Shown: positions 1 through 12,279, counted from the first letter of the stretch. The stretch: 64,000 bases of DNA from Prostheceraeus crozeri (GCA_907163375.1 CAJQUW010001866.1:62001-126000), one strand, 5' to 3'. The notes: generated by a model from the sequence alone, not told the origin. Numbers and translations are program-made.

Positions 1-336
1 CAGAAAGATGTCACAATTCTCCAAAAAAACACACTGGTGAATCGATTTTCGCAAGCAAATCTTTTTGCAATAAGCCTGCTAATTGCACAAAAAAGAAACA
101 TGTATAAAATGTTCAGAATCCACACCAAAAGCCATTGATGCTACGTACCGCAGGTGAACAATTTTAATCACTGACAGTTGCCGTTGCAGCTGTTATTGAC
201 AGTTGCTTATTCTTGTGGGAGTTTTATAATTCTTTAGTCTCTCCTTGACTGGGTCCAGAATCTTCTTTCAACAGATTCCCTATATGAATGCGCGTATTAG
301 AGTATTGGATAATTGTTTACAACTTGTTTCACGGTT

Positions 337-981
337 TTATCCAGATGTGCAAAAACTACCGTCATTAATCAAATCTACCAAAGTCACTGGCCTCCAGTCC
401 AGCACATGCTTTGGGAGTTGAACGTCCCTTAGATATCTTATATTAATCATAGATGTCCCTGGGAGACTCCCGATCTTCTGGAGAAAATGCAGCGTCAATG
501 AACCCATCGAGCCTGAGGTTTCCACCGCGAAAATGAACCGATCAGCTAGAAAGTAATACTTATGTGTCTTACGTCTCTCTGCTGATGAGGCTACGGAACC
601 GGCTTGGGTGGCCGATGCATTCAGTGCTGTTGAGAAGGTATCTCTGCATATTGCGTCCCACACTAAACACTTGCCTCTAGCGAATGGAAAAGTGACACCA
701 TCTGGCCGCTTCCCATCGCCACGGTCCAGACCAGCTGGTTCCATTACTGGCGATAATCCGCACTTTGCCAGTGCTCGTCGAACAGTTTCATTCAGTGCCG
801 AGTGTCTGGCAAAGTGTCCTACACTATATCGACAAGATAAGGTGTGCAGTCCATATTTGTCGACTACTTCTCCACATCTGCACGGAAATTCTCGGCAAAC
901 TGCAGCACCTACATGAAGTGAAACTGCGGTTCGAAGAGTGTCGTTGTCTAACATTGTACCAATGCTTGACACTGGAATCAC
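337..981 (-). pseudogene. LINE C-terminal Cys/His motif and restriction-like endonuclease
   Basis: This 214-codon frame holds a CxCG...D..G.H.L.C cluster followed by ARHSALNE, then KRPDGV and, after a short gap, CLVWDAIC. The order zinc-knuckle, R-H, P-D, then a hydrophobic strand ending in D matches the restriction-like endonuclease of R2-type LINEs, which nicks target DNA for target-primed reverse transcription. The tail contains FAVETSGSMG, a motif common at the end of this family. A related but distinct copy lies at 61042-61600. The frame differs from the RT pieces upstream, so the protein is broken. The first ATG is not a true start. Confidence 0.75.
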
Positions 982-1101
982 GTGTAGCCAAGACCCACTA
1001 TACGTAGATTGTGCACCTATGAGCCTGGCTCGTTCAAGAGTATTTGCATTTGAAAGCCATTCTTGCTGTTGAAGGCAACACAGAAGTTCATCCCAGTCAC
1101 G

Positions 1102-2800
1102 TTAACAGCCATTCATGTCATCATGTGGATTGCTATCATCTCCATGAAGTTCTGTCCATCGTGAAGCTGCCACTTCAAACTCATTGACACAAAGGGATCC
1201 AGAAAGATTCACAAGGATTTTTGTGGCCAATGTTTTCGACGAAGTAATTGACGACAGATAAGCAGTGAGAGCAACGTCGGATGGTTGTCGGATGCCAATA
1301 CCACCAAAACGAATTGGCTGCTTTGCTTGTGCCCATGGTCGATCATTAAAGTTGACATTGATGATCTCTTCCAGACCGGATTTTATGGTTGAGTCCAGAC
1401 GATTAAGGGCTTCTTCACGTTCAAAGCAAGGTGCTGAACAAAGGAGATAACTTAATCTGGGAATGAGTGAGATCCGACTAAGTAGGTAAAATGCAGCATG
1501 AGAATTGACAGACTCAAGTCTTTCGCAGGCTAAAGTGATCGAGGCTTCCTTTTCCTGGAGTGCATCATTAATTGCAAGATTTGACAGTGGAGAGCCTAGT
1601 AATGTCAGTTCACCCTCTGATGGGCTCTTCAGAGTTGGAAGTAAATCTTGAAAACGTACTATCACTTGCTGAAAGTCATTATCATCAAGACCAACATTTA
1701 TCAGTTCGCATTTTGATGCATTGATAGCCAGACCAAGGGATCGCAAACCATCAGCAGCTCTCTGAACGTCCTAGAAAACTTTTTCTGATGGGCTTGCAAT
1801 AGTCGCGTCGTCGAGATACCACAGATTGAATGGGCACTGCAATGAACGGGCTACAGAATCAATATTAAGAGAAAAGAAAAGAGGACCGGCTACGTCTCCT
1901 TGATAAACATCCCTTTCTGAAAGTATAATCTTTTCACCGAAGCACAATACCGATGGTGACTTGTAGGCCTGGTAGGCCATAGGTAATAATTCTGGAGTTC
2001 TGTCAGCAATTGCTTTAATCTTCTTATCACGTCGTAGTGAATTGAATGCATTCCGAACGTCCAAATTTGACAGCAACATATTTACTTGCTTCGTCATTAT
2101 TGAGTAAACCTCGAAAAGCATTAGGAGCAGCTTCACAGCCGGATCGGATGCCGACACCCAACTGAACAGGCTCTAACTGAGGGCTAACTCGGCGGGTGGC
2201 CTTCAAAACTGCAATTTTGCAAGCAAGGCGACGGAGAACTGGACCTGTAGCAATGGGACGTATGCCGCCGGTTTTTTTCTTCAGCGCGATAAGTCTCCTT
2301 GAATATATTAATTCCCGTGCGAAGAGTGGCAAAGATCCGGGAATCACTGCTACAGCCAGATTTCTTAAGGATGAAAGCAACCGTTCGGCAGCTTGTCCAA
2401 CATTCTCAGTTGTCAGATCTTTCAAATGCAATGGTAGAATGCCATCTATACCACTTGCTGAGGCGCCTGAGAAAGATTTGATCGCGGCTCGCACTTCAGG
2501 GATCGTTACGTTCATATTAATGTCTGTTACAATCTCTGGAAAATGTTTGTCTTCCGCAGCACTTGGATGTTTATCTCTTAATTCAATTTCGGCTTCATCG
2601 ATCAAGTCAGGAGTGTCGGTTGAACATACCATTCCTATTGCTGCCCGCATGTCGTGAGCTGCCAACTTTGCTTGTATGATGCGATTCAGCTTCCTTGAGT
2701 TCATTTTTTCAATTCCAAACTTTTTGTGATCTTTGTTACTTACTTTAGTAGTCGTTGAAGGCTCTACACCAGCTAAAAAGTCATCTGTCTGTTGTTTCAC
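1102..2800 (-). pseudogene. LINE reverse transcriptase remnant
   Basis: Three overlapping minus-strand frames (2800-2027, 2157-1771, 1746-1102) together carry RT landmarks. The first has the palm entry GIDGILPLHL, then KTGGIRPIATGPVLRR, and GVGIRSGCEAAPNAF. The second has LDVRNAFNSLRRD, the GDVAGPLFFSL segment (family norm QQGDPLGPLLF) and the catalytic YLDD. The third begins with LGLAINASKCELI, the usual post-YxDD thumb motif. At least two frame changes separate them, one near 2030-2150 and one near 1750-1770, and a stop follows shortly after YLDD. No working enzyme is expected from this copy. Confidence 0.88.
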
Positions 2801-2893
2801 CCTGAATTTCTTTCCTGGAGAACTTTCATTGGGTTAACTGAAACCACTTCGACAAGTCCATTATCCATTCTTTGTAGGGGAGACGGACATTCT

Positions 2894-2950
2894 CCCTTAT
2901 CAGGCCGGCCTTCGAAAAAGCCGTTGTTGGCCAACGTGTTACAAAATGCA
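2894..2950 (+). repeat. piggyBac left end with interrupted terminal repeat
   Basis: The 13-bp tip is followed by a spacer of about 26 bp, and then AACGTGTTACAAAATG. At the right end the tip continues straight into the matching sequence. The spacer contains GGCC boxes and a small inverted repeat. piggyBac elements are known to have asymmetric spacing between tip and internal repeat at the two ends. Confidence 0.7.
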
Positions 2951-3414
2951 ACAAATATTATTTCCAATAAATACTGCTTCATGGGTGTCATGTGTCAATT
3001 CTGGATGATTTGAAAGCATATTTATGTTGAATACTTGCAGTGGGAGGCATAAATGACTAATATACATACATGTTGGCTTATAACTTACAGATAGCAGTGA
3101 GATACCGTCAAATAATGACATCACGCGTAATCGAAGTCTCTTGCGAATATAATGTATGCTTTCATGTGAGTGATGTAGCATAGATTTCATTATTGCTGTC
3201 AATGCGCGAACGGTGCATGTACATGTAGATATCTATGTACGTGCAATAATGAGCTCAATATTCAAATATTTCAAACCATGCTATTATATACACAATGTTA
3301 TGCATGGTATTGTGCGTTTGTTATTGATTGATTCAGACATCAATAGCTATCATTTTTTGAATTTATTTGAAAGCAGCTAAAATATCTTGCTTGATTTACT
3401 CCATTGCTATAATC

Positions 3415-5230
3415 ATGTCAGCGCAACAACGAAATCGACGATTAACTTTCCAACAAGCAGTCCAAGCTATACTAGAACACTCCGATGATAGTGACGACAA
3501 CGATAATTATACTGTAGAAGAATTGATTCCAACGACGACTGATGATGACTTCCATCCGCATGCAAGTGAGGCCGGCGATCAAATCAAAGTTGAAGGTGAC
3601 GGAGAAATTGAAGTATTTGAAGAAGAAGAAGAGCAAGACTATGAAAGTGCTTCCTCGGATGGTGATAGTGATGACGACGACGAAATACCTATCACAGCAA
3701 ATGGAATATCATATTCACGCATTCCTCCTGCTGATCGCAGATGGGCTAGAAATGTTATCGAATATCACGACCGTCCCCGCAATTTGGCTCATGTCATTTC
3801 CGAAATCGAAGCTTTCCTCTTATTTATGCCCGAACGATTGTTGCGAACTGTTCTCCGATATACAAAGAAAGTGTACCGACCTAGCGCGCGAACGAAATAA
3901 GAGAATTCCTGCATTTTCTTACGAAGAGTTTCTTGCCTGCATAGGAGTGCTGATTCGCCTTGGTAGTGACAGAGACAATTTTACTTCTCTTGATGACATT
4001 TGGTCACTCCAAGATAGTCGTCCCTTTTACCGGGCTGTAATTTCGCGCAACCGATTCAAAACTTTTCTGTGCGTGTTCCGATTTGATAATTATCGATCGA
4101 GGAAACAGCGAATACCAAATGATCGACTGGCTGCTATTTCGGAAGTGTGGAATATCTTTCTCGATTCACTTCGTCGAGTATACGTTCCAGGTCCAGTTCT
4201 CACAGTTGATGAACAGCTCTTAGGATATAGAGGACGAGTGCCAGGTCGTACGTATATGCCCTCAAAACCGAAGAAGTACGGCTTGAAGTTCTTTTGGTTA
4301 TGTGAAGGGGGATCTGGATTTGCACTCAATGGAAGTATTTACACTGGAAGGTCTGCAAATGAACCGGTCCATCGCAATTTGGGAGGAGACGTAGTATTGG
4401 AGTTGGTGCAGCCATATAGGAACAGTCATCGACAGATAGTGACTGATAACTTTTTTACTTCGCATTATCTAGCCGTGACTCTCATAAACCAAGGTCTGAC
4501 GCTACTTGGTACTATTCGCAAGCATCGCAAAGAAGTTCCTTCACTTTTACGAGAGAAAAAGCCGCAGTTTGACAGTACCTTCCTATACGACCATGAAAAC
4601 AAAATTACTCTTGTCTCATATTCGCCAACCAGAAATCGTGTTGTGATTTTACTAAGTTCTTCGCATGGTCGTGGTACCGTTGATGAACAAAGTGATCTTC
4701 GTCGACCGAACATGATATTGGATTACAACCATGGCAAAGGTGGTGTCGATCAAATGGATGAGAATGCTGAGGAGTTTTCATGTGTAAGAAAGACAGTTCG
4801 TTGGCCCTTGCTTGTTTTCTACAATATCATCAATGACGCCAGTAACAACGCCTTTGTTTTCTACAAGCGTGATGGCTATGGTTAGAGCAGAAAGGAATTT
4901 CTTCGCGCTTTATCGTTGCAACTCGCAGCCCCTTTTGCGAAACAACGACATCAACAGAACCGAAGCTTGCATCGACACATTGTCAATGCTGCACAGATAT
5001 TCGGTTTTGTATCAGATGAAGCCGCTCCTTCCAATCTCAGAAGGCAAGTTGGTCGCTGTTACCTGTGCTCGACACCATCTCGTGGTTTGTGTGATAAGTG
5101 TGGACACCGCATTTCCCCACGTCACAAAAGTGTCAAAAATCAATTGTATGCTCAACCTGTTCATGAAATCATCATGCGTTTTATCAATAAAATGTGTTTT
5201 TTACTGAGTATTGATGGTTCTATAAGCTAA
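3415..5230 (+). pseudogene. piggyBac transposase, frameshifted
   Basis: The ATG at 3415 opens an acidic N-terminal tail (runs of Asp/Glu) typical of piggyBac transposases. The frame then shifts around 3840-3900 into a frame that runs to a stop at 4883-4885. This frame holds the DDE_Tnp_1_7 core: TVDEQLLGYRG (first D), VTDNFFTSHY (second D) and GGVDQMDE (third D). A second shift near 4885 leads to RKEFLRALSLQL and a C-terminal cysteine-rich finger (CYLC...CDKCGH) that binds transposon ends. The cut-and-paste reaction leaves TTAA footprints. Domain order and length fit an almost full-length protein apart from the two breaks. Confidence 0.9.
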
Positions 5231-5236
5231 TCGCTC

Positions 5237-5440
5237 TGTTACACTTTGTAACACCTTGGCCGACAAGTAGTAGTAACATTACTCTGCAAAAGATTTGGTT
5301 CAATTCAATGATTTTTATAGCTAATTAGTTGAAATCAGTAATTTCAACCATCATTCTACAGCTTTGTTGGAATCGTAGTTTTAGAAATTAAAAAAAATCA
5401 AAATTAAAATTTTCTTGTTACACTTTGTAACACGTTGGCC
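5237..5440 (+). repeat. piggyBac right-end duplicated motif
   Basis: A 25-bp block beginning TGTTACACTTTGTAACAC and ending TTGGCC occurs at 5237-5261 and again at 5416-5440 with one change; the second abuts the terminal tip. Within it GTTACA-CTT-TGTAAC is a perfect inverted repeat. These are likely transposase-binding sites. Confidence 0.7.
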
Positions 5441-5454
5441 TGATAAGGGTTAAT

Positions 5455-5815
5455 GGATTTCACTATCCTTCAAGCTAATCTCCTTGCAATCTGCAAACAC
5501 CGTTTCGCACCACGTCTTCTTAAGATGGTTTCTCGGCGTTCGCCACGGTATGTCCATGCCATGCGTCTTCCTGACCTAATTACTTTTTAGCTTCCGGAGA
5601 ACATGCTCAAACAATCTTAGACGGTTCGCTTTCAAGACAGTCTTGATTTCTTCTATTCCAAGATGCTGGAGAAGCATGATGGAGGCGAACCTGTCCTTCA
5701 AAGACACACTATCATGCTGCTGTCACCATCCTCTGTTGATCCTCGACTTTCATGGGCCATGTTTCACTGTCGCATGTTATGCGCCTTCTCACCCACGGGT
5801 ATACACTTGACCTTT
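5455..5815 (-). pseudogene. Second LINE: C-terminal end of reverse transcriptase
   Basis: Translated on the minus strand, the stretch reads CDSETWPMKVEDQQRM, then VSLKDRFASIMLLQHLGI, then NRLRLFEHVLRKLKS, and finally MDIPWRTPRNHLKKTWCET to a stop beside the piggyBac junction. This is the well-known LINE tail pattern (YGCETW...ED..RL, SLKDR...LGI, RLRWFGHV.R, GRP..RW). At least two frame changes occur, one near 5710 and one near 5580. Only the last 120 or so residues remain. It is a different family from the LINE at 1-2893 because no restriction-like endonuclease follows. Confidence 0.8.
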
Positions 5816-6488
5816 CATCCATAAAGGAGTCGTCCTCGATGTCAGAAATTGTGACAACTCACGAAACTTTCGCCAACCAGATTGTGCTCGTGCAGATAAT
5901 AATGCAGCCAGTGAACAACCACCGGAGTCCATCAAAACACCATGGTAATAGAGGTGGGCTATACAGGGTCGAAAAAGGTCACATTTTTCAAATCCATTTG
6001 AACACCAGCTTATTTCAATGAGTAGCGTCTCCTGATCATTATTGTAATCCGTACGAAATTGAGTAGATGCGGACCAAAATAAACATGGTACGTCACTCTG
6101 TCAAAATTTTCGCGGTTGATGTATTCTGCGACAGTTCGCAACAAGCAATGGCTTCAACAGGAAGGAGCTGCGACTTTGATTTGGTTGACTATTAAAAATC
6201 TGCGGATTCCTATCGCATAAATTAGTATCATTCGTCTTTTCTTTGAATAATTACATGAATAGGTTCCAGAATTCCTACAATTTCGTCCGGCGGGTTACCA
6301 TTTTCATTTTCTTTAGATGCCTCAGCTAATACTTGTGTACATGTCAGTGTCTGAAATTCTTCCAACCCCCTACAATATTTATCAAAATTACTACATCGTA
6401 GTTTTTAAAATTTAGTTTCTGAAATCACAAGTACTTATAATTACGTGAGGATATATGCATAAATAGGCCTATTCAGGGCATTTGAACG
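5816..6488. other. No gene seen
   Basis: Mixed sequence with one 89-codon frame (5752-6021) that is only the opposite strand of the LINE fragment and its flank. No repeat ends or domains recognised. Confidence 0.5.
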
Positions 6489-8005
6489 GTCATATTTTCG
6501 CCGTTCGTTCGATCTTCCGTTCATTAGCCTTTCAGACCCATTCGTTCGTTCACCGCTCAAATGAGTAATCACCACCGTTCCGTTCGTTCATGGCATAAAG
6601 CACCCTTTCAATAGCTCTTTTTAAGTCAAAACGATGCTAAATTTTGATGGATCCGTCGTTGTCCATGTGATGCTGTCGTTTATAGCTAACATTGGTTTTT
6701 TCAGAGAAACGTGGAAGTCGGCAATGCAGGATGTTCTCACATCTCACATCATATAATACAAACTGCACTATCGGGAAATTTGTCTTCCTTATCGCCCCGC
6801 AATGACAACGCGAAGCATAAGTTGACGTTGAACGTTACACTACATGTCACCCACGCCTTTTGTATCAAACCCAATCGAACTAGAGAATATAGAAATCCAC
6901 AGAGGAAGTCAAAATCCTAATGTCGTGATTATTAGCCTATAACAAGCTTTAGCAGCATTATGCTGCACGAAATTGCTAGGTGAATAATGCCATCGCTCAC
7001 AACAGGATAACTAGGCCTATATGTAGAATGCTAACATAGGCCTAGGTCTAGCCTTCATAAAAAGAGACTAAATAATACGTTGCGACAATTCGATAGTGAC
7101 TAGATTCAATTACTTCAAAATAATAAGATTAGTCTACATTGGGCCTACGTCATGCTTGCCGCCATGAATCCCTACCAGCATATCCACCGACCCGGTATCA
7201 ATTCGGAGATTAAGCCAATATTGTACCGCTTCCCGCAAAAATCGAGATGCCCGCAGCGGGCCCCACACCGGCTTATGACAACTTGATGCAAAAGCAACAT
7301 ATTACATGCTATTTTTAAAAAGTAAAATCAAACTGACACTCACAGTATAAGTAGGCCTACTTCATAACAACTTTTGAATTGAAACGGTTCAATGTTTTGT
7401 GACCAAGTGATGGATTAAATGATAATCTAGTGCATATCATGACAGCAGCTTTAGTTGCTTCATGGAAGGACTTGAAACTTCTTGAGTGCTGCTTCTTCAG
7501 TTTCAACACTGCTAAACAGAATTAATAGTAATATGCGTAGATGTTTTAGCAGTTTATGAGTACTACATGTATTTACGGGATACTAAATCGATAGCAAGAG
7601 GTGGAAGCATTTTGTAATAGCAAGTCACTTGTCACTTTATTCACGAAATGTCATTGAACTGAAGTCTTATTGCTTAAACAAGCAATTTCGGAGAGCATCA
7701 ATAGATTTTTCTTTTATCGAAATTTCCGAGGTTTCAATAGCACAAAAGTCAAATGGGACACGGGTGACCCATACCCAAATTGGCACTTCAATATTTTCAA
7801 GTTTCAAAATACTACTTTATTGAAGTTAGACTGTGTAAATAAGCAATTTTGGAAAATATCAAGAGTATTCTACCATTATTTCTTATACCGGGTTTTCCGG
7901 GGTTAAATTACCGTTCAATCACGTTCAATCAAACAAAAAAAGCCGTTCATTCCGATCACCGTTCATCGGCTTCTCAGACATGCCGTTCGATAATTCGTTC
8001 ATCAG
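6489..8005 (+). repeat. Pair of CCGTTC-rich direct repeats bracketing 1.3 kb
   Basis: Clusters of CCGTTC(A/G)TTC occur at about 6489-6600 and 7905-8005. They share a block of the form GTTCAT..GC.T.TCAGAC....CGTTCG in the same orientation. The 1.3 kb between them has no coding frame that I trust. It does contain four of the window's TAGGCCTA-type palindromes and a GC-richer island at 7150-7265. The pair could be the ends of a decayed element or a shared simple-repeat expansion. Confidence 0.45.
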
Positions 8006-8020
8006 AAAAATGAAAAAAAA

Positions 8021-8188
8021 ATGGTCCCGAAACTTTGTCCAAGGGAAAGACTAGAGCTGATATTCGAATGGCAGGAACGCGTGCAGCAACATTTAAAACG
8101 TATGTTTCTGCTACAAAAAATCAACCGGGAAATCGATTGCCTCTTGCAGATCATCGAAGTAGATAATCCAGAAGAATTCGATCTGTGA
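8021..8188 (+). CDS. Small ORF, 55 residues, possible terminal exon
   Basis: The ATG at 8021 opens a 55-codon frame ending TGA at 8186-8188, and AATAAA follows at 8209-8214. The product starts MVPKLCPRERLELIFEWQ and is charged and amphipathic, with a heptad-like pattern through QQHLKRMFLLQKINREIDCLL, then an acidic end. The frame stays open upstream to 7993, and CAG at 8003-8005 could be a splice acceptor, so it may be the last exon of a gene whose other exons are not recognised. No family is recognised. The nearby poly(A) signal and helix-like composition are the only support, so chance remains possible. Confidence 0.35.
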   Translation: MVPKLCPRERLELIFEWQERVQQHLKRMFLLQKINREIDCLLQIIEVDNPEEFDL

Positions 8189-8229
8189 ATTTTTACTCGG
8201 TGTAGAGTAATAAATTTACAAATGACCAT

Positions 8230-10639
8230 CTTATATTCTTATCAAAATTTTAAAGATGCTAGATGAGCTCTCGTACGAGTACCGATCTGGAGTGCAGAAG
8301 AAGCGGAAGGCAAGAATAAATCCCTAGAATTGGCGATTCAGACACTTAATTTTCCTAGGCTTTTTAAAGAAAATGACTGATCGCAACATCTTCGATTTGT
8401 TATCCTGCGTGTTCGGTTCTATCACTATCCACGACTCCCTCAATAATTCCTTTGTTGACTCTGTGTGCCAGCTCCACATGGTTTTGCCCTCCATCTTTTA
8501 AACCTCGCTCTGTTTCCTCACCATCTCATTATACTATTTCTGTTTCAAAGAGGCAATCTCTTACAGATGCTGATCATAAACAACTGAAGCAAACCTTAAC
8601 ATGTCCGAGGATTCTCATCAATGATCATAGATCTCGGCCCAAAATGATGCGCCTTACCACCAAAAGCTGTCAATGAACAGTATTGCAATTGCTTGTGATC
8701 ATGTCCTGAACATATCTTCCCTATGCATTGCCAAGGGAGGGGTACCGTAGACTCCTGATGTGAGCTGCAATGCTAGTTTCTCAAAACATTGCGGGCGACA
8801 TCACCAATAATCGAGTTATTCATGTTAATCTGGTGCTCTATGGAAGCTCATCGGTCCTCATCAGCTTCTCCATCAATTCGATGATTGAAGGCCGAACACG
8901 CGAGCGCAAAACGTATTATATTTATTTATGTTATTTCAGTGTCCCTATTTTACATGAAAAGGGGTAGGGGGAAATGTCACATATAAATATAACACGATAT
9001 TCATATGCAGGTGAAAAGCAGTCAGTAATCAATTCATGCCTTCTCCATCACACTCTTTGACCGGGGATGCAAGTGCAAATTGATGAAAAATCCGGAAAAT
9101 GAGCTAGGATGCGCCTTTTACTTACTACTAACTTAAAAATTTCAATGATTTAGATTGACCAAACGAACACCTGCTCCAATGACACGTAAACTTGTAAAAC
9201 AAAGGTCGCAATAATTTCAGTGTACGGTAGATGTCTCATACCTTCACACCTCAGCATTTGAAGTGACAAGATAATATCTTCAGAGGTGACTATACCGGCA
9301 TACGTACATGTACGCTGCACATTTTGTGTCCTAAACAATTTACCGACATTTCAAACTGTCCTTCACCTTCTCCACCCAAGTTCTCCAATCTTACGTGTTC
9401 TCCAGATCTCTCTTGAAACAGTCTTGAAACGCATGTGAAAAGATATTTTGTGGAGAAGTGCAACAAATAATTTTCATCACTTTCCATGTAATATAAAAGC
9501 GCTTCTGAAATTTTTTTTTGTTTACTGATACACACGAAATTTTAACGCAGAACTAACGATTTCTAAAATCCCCGCAAAATGCTGTATGCAATTAATAAGT
9601 GTTCATGTTTCGGTGGTAAGATGGCTCAGTTTATTAAGGGCATCGATTCGGTGTGGGAGTGCGTACAAGTGTTTTCAATTAGTGTAGTCTGACGAATCTA
9701 ACGACAGCAATCCGCTCGCTCTGAACAATAATACTTGTATGTCCTGGAGGAACTCCACCTATCATTTTGAAAAATATGAAAGTGAAATGGTATTCAATGG
9801 ATTCTAAGGTCTACCAGAAACACATCTTATATAGTTTTGTACTTTAAACCATATTTTTGAGACATGATATTTTTCAGACATTTCACAAAGCAATTAAGAT
9901 AAAGCTGCATAGGCCTACTGGTATTATATCGGCTGTCAAGCATTTAACAGAAACTATTGACTGAAATTTTCCAAGAAAAATTAAAAAACAGAAAATCTCA
10001 CACAAAAAATAAAAAACAGAATAATTCACACATTATTGAGAAAAACATGCTCTGTGATCCAGCTGTCGTTAAAATTTGATGAAACTTACACATAAAATTT
10101 ACAATTAATAATCGACACTTGCATGAAAATATCTAAAATTTCTCATTTTTACTTTGTTGCTATAAAGGAGCGTATTTCTAAAAAGCCTAATAAGGTTCCG
10201 TTCATGGTCAAAGTATATTCATGTCATTATGGTGTGGTTGAAGAAATAAATGCGTGAGAAATTTATTAGGAAGCAAAAAATTAACAACCTCTACGAGTAT
10301 TAGGAAAAAAATCAGCATCTGTCACTCAAAAGCCACAACGACATCAACGTGCGCAACAGCAAAAAATCTAGGTGAAGTATAGATGTCAGAGTAACAAAAC
10401 AAAATGTCAAAAATTCTCTAAGTAGTCTGCTTTTTCACAGATTTTACTGTTTATGCTCGCTTTTTTTCTTCGTAAAATTTGATTTCCTTCTTCAGCCCAT
10501 AACTTCCCTTCTATATGACTAACTTCAATTAACCTTCAGCACTTTTCAACAATTCATTTGATAGCCTATCTCTGTCATGTTGTTTTTTTAATAAAAAATT
10601 GCTTGCTAATTACGTGATGCCGCATCTACATGTAGTAGC
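8230..10639. other. No gene seen; one weak SINE-like head
   Basis: AT-rich sequence with only short chance frames. At 9615-9665 the phrase AAGATGGCTCAGTTTATTAA resembles a tRNA-type A box, but no clear B box follows, so it is not called as a SINE. Confidence 0.5.
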
Positions 10640-11198
10640 CCTCCAGCTGCTTCAGTTTTCATTCTCATCCTTCTCATCTTCAATGATTTTCTTCTCTTTC
10701 TCGTCCAATGCCTCATACCTCCTTTGTACAGATTCAACAGCCTCAATTGCTGCCGTCTTCTTAATCACCTTATTTATTTCTCTTTAATCGGCAAGCAGTT
10801 GTTCCCTTTTTTCTTTCCTAATGCTGACAATGAGCACCCCAGAACAATCCAGCATGTGTATAGAAAGACTATGAGCCTCAACATCTCCCAAAAAGGCGAG
10901 CACACTTTTGATGGCAATCATTGCGGAGTTCCAATGGATAAAACATTTTTTTTTTTATGATGTCACAATATTTTCATTGTCGACTGGCTTCTATCAAGAG
11001 GAGCATTCCCTTTGTGGACGCATGTGAAAGTTTTGGCAACTCTTTTTGTGTTGACATTGATTTGTTGTCATATCGCCGGCTGCCTTTGAGAGAGCATCGC
11101 TCTAAATATAGCCAAGACAAATAATCGGAGAGTGTACCTCCGATGATTTCACTGTTTTTTAAGTTGGCCCTCAGCATGACAAAATCGTCTCTGACCAC
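10640..11198 (-). pseudogene. hAT transposase C-terminal fragment (tentative)
   Basis: On the minus strand this reads DVEAHSLSIHMLDCSGVL, then KREQLLAD, a stop, and VIKKTAAIEAVESVQRRYEA followed by a Lys/Glu-rich tail. The layout resembles the hAT dimerisation end (DVER.FS.NK.ML...), a linker, then K.A...Y...L.EE, as seen more clearly at 59650-60072. A 74-codon minus frame upstream (10974-11198) could be part of the same wreck but carries no recognisable motif. The assignment rests on pattern memory only. Confidence 0.35.
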
Positions 11199-11559
11199 AG
11201 AAACACCTCTCGTCGGTCGTAAATTAGACGAAGTAGCGCAGGCGAGTTCTCCATGACGCCAGTTGTCCCCTTATCTCCACAATCGAATCTTAGACAGGTG
11301 GGATCTCTCAAGCAATTGGAAGTCCAAAAGAAGTTTCTTTGCTTGCACGACGCTATTTCACACAGCGATTCTTTTATGGCGCTTCTTCTATCTACAACAT
11401 GCTTGAAATCTTCAACCAGGATAGAAGAGTGAAATACTCACAATTGATTTACTCACACCCACAGATGCGATAGAGTCAGAATTTATCCCACAGATACATG
11501 TTCAAAGCACAATTGATTACTTTTGTAGTATAGGCCTATATAAATGTGTGCTTAGGAGA

Positions 11560-12120
11560 ACCAAGTAAGTGCAATCAAACTGACCTGAAGCCAAATCAGA
11601 CAAGCATCAGCACGATACAAATGAAAGGTAGCTGTGCCACCGGAATTTCGTAAAAAGGCACCAATTGGAGAAATGGTCAATTGCCCCAAAGTCGCAGAAT
11701 GGAAAGTCATAAGTCTCATCCTACACAGTGTCTCGCAAGAAGAACCCGTCCGGCAGCGTAGACGATTTAGCAGCATCCATGGGCCGCGAGGGAGCTTCGC
11801 ACCAGGCAGATCACGGGTCGTATACGGATACGGGATGCCGTTAAGAAGGGGTGGGCTTTAAACTTCAGCAGAATTCGGTACGTGCACAGTTGCTGCTTCC
11901 CTTCTGAGGTCATGAGGAACAATATTGGCGAGTGCGGGAAGCCAGTCGGTTTTCATTATTTGGATGCATCGGACATAGTCCGCATGGTTTCATTTAGTTG
12001 GACTTCGAATTGCTTGCAATGTGCGGAGTTATTCCAAACAGGACAGCAATATTCAGCTGTTGAGTAATATAGTGCCAGTCCTGCTTCACGTAGTACATTA
12101 GCATCAAGGCGCAAGGTTTA
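11560..12120 (-). pseudogene. Third LINE fragment, RT C-terminal region
   Basis: Minus-strand translation from 12120 gives LRLDANVLREAGLALYYSTA, EYCCPVWNNSAHCKQFEVQL and NETMRTMS, then in a shifted frame WLPALANIVPHDLRREG, and further down LPDGFFLRDTV. These match the tail of LINE polyproteins (ALVYS.AEYCAPVW..S.H...D..LN..MR.I.G, then WLPVL..I.PP.LRR). The fragment carries several frame changes and stops. It appears distinct from the other LINE pieces in the window. Confidence 0.75.
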
Positions 12121-12279
12121 GCCACCACATTCATCATATTCACACATCATATTCAGAAAATTATTTATTTTCTGTATTTTACAGCTCAGCTTTGTCATAA
12201 TGTTCATTGCAGGATGACGTACGATCCAAAGCGTGCAGGCTTGTCCCGACTGGAATCTTTGCATGTTTTGCTGGATTAA

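Larger units (their letters stand above)
1..2893 (-). mobile_element. Non-LTR retrotransposon with restriction-like endonuclease, degenerate
   Basis: On the minus strand this stretch reads, in order, a reverse transcriptase, its thumb, a Cys/His cluster with a restriction-like endonuclease, and a 3' untranslated tail that continues past the window start. The pieces lie in different frames, so the copy is broken. The RT plus PD-(D/E)XK-like endonuclease order is that of LINEs using a C-terminal endonuclease (R2-like organisation); exact clade not assigned. The 5' side ends where the piggyBac element begins at 2894. A second, tail-only copy lies at 58675-59080 in the opposite orientation, which helps define the 3' end. 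Confidence 0.85.
2894..5449 (+). mobile_element. piggyBac transposon
   Basis: The ends are CCCTTATCAGGCC at 2894 and its inverse GGCCTGATAAGGG ending at 5449, the 13-bp termini of piggyBac. TTAA follows the right end (5450-5453). The four bases before the left end are TTCT, a probably mutated TTAA. The element separates a restriction-endonuclease LINE (left) from a different LINE fragment (right). It encodes a transposase on the plus strand with all three catalytic aspartates but at least two frame breaks, so this copy is inactive. Confidence 0.93.

Noticed and set aside
608-1007. Plus-strand frames over the LINE nuclease
   Set aside because: Opposite-strand shadows of the minus-strand LINE frames.
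9615-9665. Possible SINE head
   Set aside because: A box-like word only; no B box at the proper distance.
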